From Canibacter sp052085365 (lineage in GTDB: Bacteria > Actinomycetota > Actinomycetes > Actinomycetales > Microbacteriaceae), in assembly GCA_052085365.1 (NCBI GenBank), contig JBQDFP010000017.1:1-39601 (forward strand): a stretch of 39,601 nt of DNA, written 5' to 3'. Shown here piece by piece: positions 32,786-39,601 of the stretch (position 1 is the first letter of the stretch; the number at the start of each line of letters is the position of its first letter). Under the pieces are notes generated by a model. That model searched no databases, was not told the DNA's origin, and was given only the letters and a program-made list of their open reading frames with translations. The position numbers were made by a program, and so were the translations under genes.

Positions 32786-32819
32786 TTTGACTCCTTAGGG
32801 TCGGATAAAACTCAGTGCT

Positions 32820-33713
32820 CTACTTCGCGTCAGCGGAAGCTTCTTCAGTCTTTTCAGCTTCTTTTGCATCGGCGGAAGCTTCTTCAGCTTTTTCAGCCTT
32901 TTCAGCTTCAGCAGGAGCTTCTTCTTTTTTCTCTTCAGCTGCGTCTTCGCTCTTTTCAGCGTTCAGCAGTTCAACTTCCCACTCAGCCAGGGGCTCAGCC
33001 TCTGCTTCGCCTTCTGCAGGCTTCTGGTGACGCTCAATCATTCCCTCTGCCGCAGCATCTGCTACCAAGCGGGTGAGCAGAGCAGCTGAACGGATTGAGT
33101 CATCGTTACCAGGAATCGGGTACGTGACGTCATCGGGGTCGCAGTTGGTATCGAGGATGGCAATGACAGGAATACCCAGCTTCTTCGCCTCATCAATTGC
33201 GAGGTGTTCTTTGTTGGTGTCAACCACCCAAAGAGCTGAAGGAGTCTTGCTCATATTGCGGATACCGCCGAGTGACTTCTGCAGTTTTTCAAGCTCACGG
33301 CTCTTAAGCAACAGTTCCTTCTTTGTTAGACCGCTGGTCCCACCCTCGTAGTCGAGCTCTTCGAGCTCTTTCATACGTTCGAGGCGACCCGTAACGGTCT
33401 GGAAGTTCGTGAGCAAACCACCGAGCCAGCGCTGGTTCACGTACGGCTGGTTGACTCGACTGGCCTGCTCAACGATTGATTCCTGGGCCTGTTTCTTGGT
33501 ACCAACGAAAAGAATCTGGCCACCACGAGCAACAGTGTTCTTCACGAACTCGTAAGCCTCATCGATGTATTTGAGCGACTGCTGCAAATCAATAATGTAG
33601 ATGCCGGAACGTTCAGTGAAGATGAAACGCTTCATCTTGGGGTTCCAGCGGCGGGTCTGGTGTCCAAAGTGCACACCAGCGTCGAGCAGCTGGCGAATGG
33701 TTACGACGGCCAT
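32820..33713 (-). CDS. rpsB: Ribosomal protein S2 with acidic C-terminal extension
   Basis: This 297-residue protein has the S2 core: N-terminal VTIRQLLDAGVHFGHQTRRW, MKRFIFTERSGIYIIDLQQ, WLGGLLTNFQT and IPGNDDSIRSAAL. The core ends near residue 245. The last 50 or so residues are almost only Ala, Glu, Lys and Asp, with a 13-residue unit containing EEASADAK repeated; the 16-mer GCGGAAGCTTCTTCAG occurs twice, 39 bp apart, at 32833 and 32872. The start is the ATG at 33713 with GGAG before it. An upstream in-frame codon adds eight residues that do not match S2. The tail is probably disordered. Confidence 0.95.
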   Translation of the reverse strand: MAVVTIRQLLDAGVHFGHQTRRWNPKMKRFIFTERSGIYIIDLQQSLKYIDEAYEFVKNTVARGGQILFVGTKKQAQESIVEQASRVNQPYVNQRWLGGLLTNFQTVTGRLERMKELEELDYEGGTSGLTKKELLLKSRELEKLQKSLGGIRNMSKTPSALWVVDTNKEHLAIDEAKKLGIPVIAILDTNCDPDDVTYPIPGNDDSIRSAALLTRLVADAAAEGMIERHQKPAEGEAEAEPLAEWEVELLNAEKSEDAAEEKKEEAPAEAEKAEKAEEASADAKEAEKTEEASADAK

Positions 33714-34009
33714 GGCCGTTCTCCTTGTCCTGCGCATATGCGCAAATTGCGGTTGCTTTCACAGTAGTCACGGGTGTGATCTGCGATTCCTGGTGCTCTG
33801 GCCTCGTACCACTTCCCACTTAGCGAATACTTTCACTGAGCGCAAAGACCGTTGGCTTGAGGCCGCGCGTGAGCACGCGAAGTCACCTCACAGAGGTGCT
33901 AGATCAATCGTACCATGCTGATCAACATCCATTCAGCTATCCCGAGCTGACGCATCGATTGAATTTATGAGAGTTCATTCACAGATTTCGAACATGCGAA
34001 TGATCCACT
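33714..34009. other. Divergent intergenic region of rpsB and the M23 gene
   Basis: This gap holds the rpsB leader and promoter. On the minus strand TACGAT (33912-33907) is a possible -10. Shortly downstream a small hairpin (CACCTC/GAGGTG, 33884-33898) would sit near the 5' end of a leader of roughly 185 nt. The length leaves room for control by S2, but no known S2-binding structure is recognised. No gene is convincing here. Confidence 0.4.
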
Positions 34010-34582
34010 GTGACTTCTGCGAAGAATCAATTTATGCGAAACGAAGTCTTGAAACTTTTCGATCGTATCCGGCGACACCGAACATCCATTCAAATCCCTA
34101 TCAAACGGATGGCCTTCTGTGTTGGAGCCTGCTGCGCCGTTTATCTCGCTTCAATGGTACTCACTGCAGCGGCAGAGCCTCCCCCGAGATGGGGACACTT
34201 GTGCGAATCAGGCATGCGCGTAGCGCGTGCATTTGAACGACCCGCGACGAAGTACTCAGCTGGCCACCGTGGTGTGGACCTTCCGCTTACTTCCTGTCCT
34301 TTAGTTTTAGCTCCGGCCTCGGGCACAGTGACATTTTCAGGCATGGTGGTGGACCGACCGCTCATTTCAGTGAGAACGGATGTCAACACGATTTATTCAA
34401 TCGAGGCAATCGAGACGGAACTGAAGGCGGGAGATGCCGTGAGGGCCGGTGAGACATTAGGGAAAGCTGTCAAAAGTTCACACTGTGTTACGGGTTGCGT
34501 GCACTTTGGTGTTCGCGTTGCCGGCGAGTATGTCAACCCACTGTGGTATTTCTTCACGAGACCGGTCCTCTTGCCCTGGTAG
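34010..34582 (+). CDS. M23-family peptidase-like secreted or anchored protein
   Basis: This 190-residue protein has a basic N-terminus and a hydrophobic segment at about 33-53 (signal peptide or anchor), then an M23/LytM-like domain. The first zinc-ligand motif is present as GHRGVDL (His-x3-Asp). The second, normally HxH, reads GCVHFGVR, so the first His is replaced by Cys. Similar proteins adjoin rpsB in other actinobacteria. It may be a non-catalytic LytM regulator, or the cysteine may act as a zinc ligand. The start is uncertain: GTG at 34010 (taken), ATG at 34034 or ATG at 34109. Confidence 0.75.
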   Translation: MTSAKNQFMRNEVLKLFDRIRRHRTSIQIPIKRMAFCVGACCAVYLASMVLTAAAEPPPRWGHLCESGMRVARAFERPATKYSAGHRGVDLPLTSCPLVLAPASGTVTFSGMVVDRPLISVRTDVNTIYSIEAIETELKAGDAVRAGETLGKAVKSSHCVTGCVHFGVRVAGEYVNPLWYFFTRPVLLPW

Positions 34583-34659
34583 GCACTCCATCACCAGGCA
34601 CCTTTCACAGCATCCACGCAAGCACTACAGTGATAGGAATACACAACGGAGTGATTATT

Positions 34660-36330
34660 TTGGACGCTGACGTCATCATTGTTGGAGCCGGTCTCGCAGG
34701 ACTTGTCGCTGCTCGAGAAGCACACCGCGCTGGTTTGCGAACGATTATTCTGGAGCAAGAGTCAGAACAAAACCTCGGCGGACAAGCTTGGTGGTCATTT
34801 GGTGGTTTGTTTCTCGTAGATACCCCTGAGCAGCGACGTTTCGGAATTCGAGATTCTTTCGATCTGGCTTGGCAAGACTGGCAGGGAAGCGCTGCATGGG
34901 ACCGTCTTGACGAGGCGGGCGCCGAGGACTTCTGGGCACAACAGTGGGGTAAAGCGTATGTCGAATTTGCCTCTGGTGAGAAACGTAATCTACTGAGACA
35001 GTTGCAAATCGATTTGACCCCCATCGTTGGCTGGGCTGAGCTGGGCGACCTGCAGCCCGGAGGACACGGGAACTCGGTGCCAAGATTCCATATTCCGTGG
35101 GGCACTGGAACTGGCGTGGTACGCCCTTTCATAGAGGACCTTGCGCGCGCCGTTGAAAGCGGCAGCACCTACGTTCGGTATCGGCATCGCCTTGACCGCA
35201 TCATCATGCAAAACGGAAGAGTCGCAGGCGTGCAAGGTTCGGTACTCGTTACTTCAAACAGCTCACGTGGCGTCGCTAGTAGCCGCAAGACTAATGATGA
35301 GTTTGAGTTGTATGCTGAGCAGGTTGTGATAACTACCGGTGGCATCGGTGGAAACCATGATCTCGTACGTCAGCACTGGCCGGCTCGTTTAGGCCAGCCA
35401 CCAACTTCCATGGTTACTGGAGTTCCGGCATACGTTGACGGGCGTGGTATACGCATCTCAAATGAGGCGGGCGCACGTCTTGTCAATCAAGACCGTATGT
35501 GGCATTACACCGAGGGTGTGAGAAATTGGGCGCCCGTTTGGCCTAACCATGCGATTCGCATTCTTCCTGGACCGTCTCCCCTGTGGCTTGATGCGCTGGG
35601 GCGACGCCTCCCACTCCCCGGCCTGCCCGGACACGACACTCTAGGGACTCTCAAATATTTACGTACGGATCCGCAAATTGCTCAGTACGATCATTCTTGG
35701 TTTATTGTGACTTCTCGCATGGCTGAGAAAGAGTTCGCTCTGTCAGGTTCGGAACAAAATCCCGACCTGACGAACCGTGACAAAACGCTCTTACTGAAAA
35801 CGAGACTCGGCAGTGGCCCGCCCGGCCCTGTGCAAGCATTCCTTGACTACGGTCCAGATTGGGTGAGCGCAATTTCGTTAGAGAAACTTGTGCCAAAAAT
35901 GAACGCGCTCTCTCCCGAAGCTCCCCTCACCTTCGAACAGATACATAAGTCAGTAACTGCTCGTGACAGTGAAGTGACAAATAAGTTCACAAAGGACGCG
36001 CAAATGATGAGCATCAATAACTCACGCTCATATCTTGGTGACCGTCTCACGAGAACGACCGCACCGCACCGGATTTTGGACCCGAAGGCGGGACCACTCA
36101 CTGCAATCAAGCTTCATATTTTGACAAGAAAGTCGCTCGGCGGCATCCAAACTGATTTGAACGGACGTGCTCTTAATTCCGAAGGTCAACCAATACCAGG
36201 GCTATTTGCTGCCGGTGAAGCGTCAGGCTTTGGTGGAGGCGGAGTGCACGGGTACAACGCTCTTGAAGGAACGTTCTTGGGTGGATGTATTTTCAGTGGG
36301 CTTCAAGTGGGACGCACACTCGCTCGATAA
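34660..36330 (+). CDS. FAD-binding dehydrogenase (KstD/fumarate-reductase-like flavoprotein)
   Basis: This 556-residue flavoprotein has the N-terminal ADVIIVGAGLAGLVAAREA dinucleotide loop, then NLGGQAWWSFGGLFLVDTPE, a substrate domain, and the closing flavin motif GLFAAGEASGFGGGGVHGYN followed by GCIFSG. This is the broad group of 3-ketosteroid dehydrogenase and fumarate-reductase-like oxidoreductases, and the substrate cannot be told. The TTG at 34660 is chosen because GGAG lies eight bases before it and family proteins start two or three residues before the Asp-Val. The open frame extends 165 bases further upstream into the M23 gene without family similarity. It is convergent with xerC. 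Confidence 0.88.
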   Translation: MDADVIIVGAGLAGLVAAREAHRAGLRTIILEQESEQNLGGQAWWSFGGLFLVDTPEQRRFGIRDSFDLAWQDWQGSAAWDRLDEAGAEDFWAQQWGKAYVEFASGEKRNLLRQLQIDLTPIVGWAELGDLQPGGHGNSVPRFHIPWGTGTGVVRPFIEDLARAVESGSTYVRYRHRLDRIIMQNGRVAGVQGSVLVTSNSSRGVASSRKTNDEFELYAEQVVITTGGIGGNHDLVRQHWPARLGQPPTSMVTGVPAYVDGRGIRISNEAGARLVNQDRMWHYTEGVRNWAPVWPNHAIRILPGPSPLWLDALGRRLPLPGLPGHDTLGTLKYLRTDPQIAQYDHSWFIVTSRMAEKEFALSGSEQNPDLTNRDKTLLLKTRLGSGPPGPVQAFLDYGPDWVSAISLEKLVPKMNALSPEAPLTFEQIHKSVTARDSEVTNKFTKDAQMMSINNSRSYLGDRLTRTTAPHRILDPKAGPLTAIKLHILTRKSLGGIQTDLNGRALNSEGQPIPGLFAAGEASGFGGGGVHGYNALEGTFLGGCIFSGLQVGRTLAR

Positions 36331-36361
36331 CCACCCGATGCACTGTGTCAAAATATCTGAA

Positions 36362-37333
36362 TCAGGCTCTCGGATGTGCCGTTTTATACGTTTCAGCAAG
36401 CCGTTCAGTTGATACGTGAGTGTACACCTGAGTGCTCGCAAGGCTGGCATGTCCGAGAATTTCTTGCACAACACGCAGTTCCGCCCCACCGTTTAAAAGA
36501 TGAGTAGCTGCGGTGTGTCTGAATGTGTGGGGACCTTTCGGGCCTGATCCCGGCTCGGCTTCCAACTCTCGTGCTACGAGACGGTATACCGAATCACCAG
36601 TGAGCACTCCCCCGTTGCTTCCTAGAAATAGTCTCGACGCTGCAGCACTCTTTCCCGCAGCTTGCTGGGCAGCTCGGGTCGCAAGTTTTGGACGGGCCTC
36701 ATGTAGATACAGGTCAATCGCTTTGGCAGCTGGCGCTCCAAACGGCACAATTCGTTCTTTGTTCCCTTTCCCAAGAACACGAACTGTTCGATCTCCACAG
36801 TCGACTCCACGAAGCTCAATGCCGCAAAGTTCTGACACACGGATGGCCGTCGCATACAGCAATTCAAGAATCGCTGCATCTCGTTGTTGTTCCGGATCTC
36901 CCGTCGCAGCCCGGGCTCCAGCTCTCGCAAGTATCCGATCAATTTGTTGTTCACCGAGAACCCGAGGCAATGATTTCGGCACTTTGGGTGTCCGTAGTCG
37001 TGATGCTGGATTTGCAATCACAACTTCTGAATCTTCAAGCCATGAGCCGAACGACTTCAGAGTAGCCACGTTTCGCGCAAGCGTGGCAGGAGCGACTTGT
37101 TGCTGTCGTGCCCAAAGCGCAGATCGAAAATCTTCTAGGCTTAACTCATTTGCCTGGGTGATGCCGGCTTGCTCAGCGTGTGCTTGCAAGTGACTGAGGT
37201 CACTTCGGTAGGCCTTCACAGTGTGCTCTGAATAGCCATACTCATTTTTCACAGCCCGCAGGAATTGTGAAATAGCCTCATCAACGTGCATAGTCGTATT
37301 CTCGTTGATTTTGACAAAGTTCCGAGTGTTCAT
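36362..37333 (-). CDS. xerC: Tyrosine recombinase XerC
   Basis: This 323-residue phage-integrase-family protein has an N-terminal SAM-like core-binding domain (about 20-105). The catalytic domain shows Arg in ATAIRVSELCG, HTFRHTAATHLL, LGHASLASTQ and the nucleophile Tyr in VYTHVSTERL. XerC with XerD resolves chromosome dimers at dif. No dif site is seen here. Its place directly after dprA is the usual one. The start may be the ATG at 37333 or that at 37291, since neither has a strong ribosome-binding site. Confidence 0.93.
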   Translation of the reverse strand: MNTRNFVKINENTTMHVDEAISQFLRAVKNEYGYSEHTVKAYRSDLSHLQAHAEQAGITQANELSLEDFRSALWARQQQVAPATLARNVATLKSFGSWLEDSEVVIANPASRLRTPKVPKSLPRVLGEQQIDRILARAGARAATGDPEQQRDAAILELLYATAIRVSELCGIELRGVDCGDRTVRVLGKGNKERIVPFGAPAAKAIDLYLHEARPKLATRAAQQAAGKSAAASRLFLGSNGGVLTGDSVYRLVARELEAEPGSGPKGPHTFRHTAATHLLNGGAELRVVQEILGHASLASTQVYTHVSTERLAETYKTAHPRA

Positions 37334-37361
37334 CTCGGCGTTCCCACCGATTGGTGAATGT

Positions 37362-38735
37362 TCACCTGACGAGCGACCAAAGTTTTTGGTCGGCTTGAAA
37401 AACCGTCTTCACACTACCGATGAGCTCCATTTCGGCGAGCGCGAGTGTAACTTCGTTTTCATCTAGACCAGAACGTTGCGAAATCTGTTGAATAGTCAAG
37501 CGGCCCCGGAGCGGCAAGCTGTCAAGGACACGGACGTGTTTGGACGGGGTTCTGGACTTTAGCGCTGATTCGGTATCAAAGTTTGCTGATGTGTGTGATT
37601 GAGCTGTGTATTGGGTGTCTGGCATACCATCGTCCAGGCCTGCAAGCGCTCGAACTTGTGCGCCGTTGGTGATGACTTCTGCGTTGTACTCGCGGATGAG
37701 CCGGTGGCACCCAGTGGAGGCCGGCGAAGTAATGGGTCCTGGCACCGCCCCGAGCGGGTTCCCGATTTCAGCGGTGTGCCCTGCAGTGTTGATCGCGCCG
37801 GAACGCATACCGGCTTCGGTGACGAGTGTTGCCTGTGAGAGTGCAGCGATTACCCTGTTGCGTTGCAGGAAGCGCCACCGGGTAGGTGCTGTCCCAGGGG
37901 GAACTTCAGAACATACTGCCCCCGCGTCAACTATTTCTGCAAGCAGGTTTGCGTGCGCCATGGGGTAGGGCCGATCACTTCCTCCTGCGAGGACGGCGAC
38001 AGTTGGTGCACCTGATTGGAGTGCTACCCGGTGTGCTACTGCGTCTACGCCGTATGCCGCTCCTGACACGATCATGGCGCCAGCACGTACTCCTGCCTGA
38101 GTGAGTTCTGCCGTGACTTCTTCTCCGTAGCGTGTAATGGCTCGTGCTCCGACCACTGCAAGACCAGGTCGGCTGAGTGCGGCACAGTCTCCTTTCACCC
38201 AGAGGGTTTGCGGCGAGCCGGTGCCAAGCAGACTGAGCTGAGCAGGCCACATCGGATGCTCTGGGGTGAGCAGCGTGAAATGCTGTTGTTGCGCGACTTT
38301 CAGCATTGCTACATAGGGGATCATATCAAGTCGTGGCTTCCATCTTCGCCATGCTCCACAGAGTTGTTTGGGATTCAACCCGCTGAGTGTTTCGCTGTTT
38401 TCTTCCCATAACAGTTCAGGGTCTGCGCGTGGTCGCTGCGGCGAAGCTGGTGTCTTGTTTTCTGTTTCAGTTCGTCGAAGTTCTTGTAACAGGTTTTGTA
38501 GAAATCCTTTTTCACTTGCGCTCTTTAGTAGGATCTCGAGCGCTGCTATTGGGCCAAGAGCTGCAGTAAGTGCACCTGCAATTTGATCCCCCGGTTCAAT
38601 GGCTATGCTCCACACCAAACGTGCCGCTGTGGTATCGAGCAAAGTATCAACATCAAGAACTTTTACAATCTCTTCTGCGAACGCAGGTGCGTGTTTGATG
38701 TCGTTCAAGATGGTTGTCGAAGATATCGGGGTCAT
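37362..38735 (-). CDS. dprA: DNA-processing protein DprA
   Basis: This 457-residue protein has the Rossmann-like DprA core (about 175-385): LAVVGARAITRYGEE, MIVSGAAYGVDAVAH, VLAGGSDRPYPMAHANL and RNRVIAALSQATLVTEAG. A C-terminal winged-helix domain follows. The first 160 residues are a poorly conserved helical region. DprA loads RecA on incoming single-stranded DNA in transformation. Its start overlaps the comM stop (ATGA, 38732-38735), so the two are coupled. Confidence 0.95.
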   Translation of the reverse strand: MTPISSTTILNDIKHAPAFAEEIVKVLDVDTLLDTTAARLVWSIAIEPGDQIAGALTAALGPIAALEILLKSASEKGFLQNLLQELRRTETENKTPASPQRPRADPELLWEENSETLSGLNPKQLCGAWRRWKPRLDMIPYVAMLKVAQQQHFTLLTPEHPMWPAQLSLLGTGSPQTLWVKGDCAALSRPGLAVVGARAITRYGEEVTAELTQAGVRAGAMIVSGAAYGVDAVAHRVALQSGAPTVAVLAGGSDRPYPMAHANLLAEIVDAGAVCSEVPPGTAPTRWRFLQRNRVIAALSQATLVTEAGMRSGAINTAGHTAEIGNPLGAVPGPITSPASTGCHRLIREYNAEVITNGAQVRALAGLDDGMPDTQYTAQSHTSANFDTESALKSRTPSKHVRVLDSLPLRGRLTIQQISQRSGLDENEVTLALAEMELIGSVKTVFQADQKLWSLVR

Positions 38736-39601
38736 TGTGGGTCTCCCTCTCGGAGTTGAATAGCTGTGGCGATATCATCCCGTGTGGGACTCTCACGACC
38801 GCCAAGGTCAGAAATGCTCCAAGCAATTCGTAGAATTCGGTCATAGCCGCGGAGAGAAATATTTCCTTGCTCGTACGCGCGATCAAGCACTGTGGTTCGC
38901 TGCGGGGGAAGGCTTATTTTTGACGTGCGTAAATGCTTTCCGGGAACTTGCGCATTTACTTGCCACGGTGTGCCGGCAAGCCGATGTTTTGCTGAGCGTC
39001 GAGCGTTTTCGATATCGCGACGTATTTTTACGCTGGTCCGTTCTGTTGCGCCCCTCGCGGGCACCGCAATAGATGCGCGTCGTATTCGCAGGTGGATATC
39101 GATTCGATCGTTGAGGGGTCCTGAAATTCGTGAGAGATATGTACGTCGTTTCAACGGAGTGCAGGTGCATTGCAGTTCTGTTTCCACGGCTCCGCTTTTG
39201 CCGCACGGGCATGGGTTTGCCGCGAGAACAAGTTGAATTCTGGCGGGAAGCCGTACGCGCATGTTTGCGCGTTGGATCTCGATCGTCCCTGATTCAAGTG
39301 GTTGCCGCAGCGCGTCGAGAACCGTTCGCGTGAATTCGGGAGCTTCGTCAAGGAAAAGTACTCCGTTATGTGCACGTGTTGCTGCACCGATGTTTAATTG
39401 GTTTCTACTTCCGCCGCCCACAATCGCACTGACCGATGACGTGTGGTGCGGTGATTCAAATGGCGGTTGGGTCATGAGTCCATCAACTGGTTCGCCGCCC
39501 AGGGACGCAATACAACTTGTTTCAAGAGCCTGTTCAGCGGTGAGCTGCGGCAGGATGGTCGTCAAGCGTGAAGCAAGCATCGTTTTGCCCGCACCAGGAG
39601 G
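38732..39601 (-). CDS. comM: ComM/YifB-family AAA+ ATPase, C-terminal part, cut by window edge
   Basis: The frame is open to the window end, where it begins with the Walker A residues PPGAGKT, so the N-terminal Lon-like domain lies outside. The visible 289 residues include VLFLDEAPEF (Walker B), ESGTIEIQRA, the cysteine motif ANPCPCGKSG with later CTC, ISGPLNDRIDIHL and a C-terminal helical domain. ComM is a branch-migration helicase that integrates DNA during natural transformation. It is followed by dprA and xerC in one unit. Nothing suggests it is broken. Confidence 0.93.
   Translation of the reverse strand, partial: PPGAGKTMLASRLTTILPQLTAEQALETSCIASLGGEPVDGLMTQPPFESPHHTSSVSAIVGGGSRNQLNIGAATRAHNGVLFLDEAPEFTRTVLDALRQPLESGTIEIQRANMRVRLPARIQLVLAANPCPCGKSGAVETELQCTCTPLKRRTYLSRISGPLNDRIDIHLRIRRASIAVPARGATERTSVKIRRDIENARRSAKHRLAGTPWQVNAQVPGKHLRTSKISLPPQRTTVLDRAYEQGNISLRGYDRILRIAWSISDLGGRESPTRDDIATAIQLREGDPQ

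Overview
The window reads as the chromosome of an actinobacterium, most likely a Microbacteriaceae-type organism. Lineage clues are a mycothione reductase (mycothiol is an actinobacterial thiol), the order rpsB-tsf-pyrH-frr-cdsA with comM-dprA-xerC close by, an M23-family protein next to rpsB, DivIVA-type proteins and CnoX/YbbN. The genus cannot be fixed from the sequence alone.

Left part (1-11.9 kb): an accessory metal and arsenic island, visibly more GC-rich than the rest. It opens with a frameshifted IS3-family transposase remnant. Next comes a tight seven-gene plus-strand set (421-7514): HMA metallochaperone, P1B-4-like ATPase with an unusual CPG motif, cupin, MDR oxidoreductase, methyltransferase, Crp/Fnr-type regulator and a P1B-5 (Nia-like) ATPase. 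A near-perfect FNR-type box (315-328) lies in front of the first gene. The regulator has an FNR-type recognition helix and only two cysteines, 98 residues apart, as in thiol-switch FLP proteins. The set looks like a self-contained redox-responsive metal-export operon. Facing it on the minus strand are acr3, an arsR-arsC fusion gene, a second arsC, fragments of an arsR and of a CopB-type ATPase, and csoR. The island ends in gene scraps, an HTH protein resembling recombinase-associated ones, and a large palindrome.

Middle (11.9-24.3 kb): a minus-strand 5-oxoprolinase cluster (pxpA, fused pxpBC, biotin carboxylase-BCCP) behind a CDP-glycerol glycerophosphotransferase-like gene; plus-strand mtr; then a tightly packed minus-strand set of membrane/lipoprotein-like protein, CnoX-like co-chaperone, cysteine desulfurase and mnmA. 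The last two plausibly form a sulfur relay for tRNA thiolation.

Right part (24.4-39.6 kb): a plus-strand gene for a 979-residue coiled-coil protein with a DivIVA-like N-terminal motif and an uninterrupted run of 47 eleven-residue repeats, followed 3 nt later by an RNase H gene. Then come a small zinc-ribbon-like protein, a secreted lytic-transglycosylase-like protein, a four-motif DivIVA-type protein coupled to cdsA, and the frr, pyrH, tsf and rpsB block. An M23-like protein and a KstD-like flavoprotein run divergently. The window ends with xerC, dprA and a 5'-truncated comM.

The two strongest candidates for something undescribed are the hendecad/histidine coiled-coil protein and the FNR-box/FLP-controlled double P1B-ATPase operon. 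No rRNA, tRNA or CRISPR array was seen.
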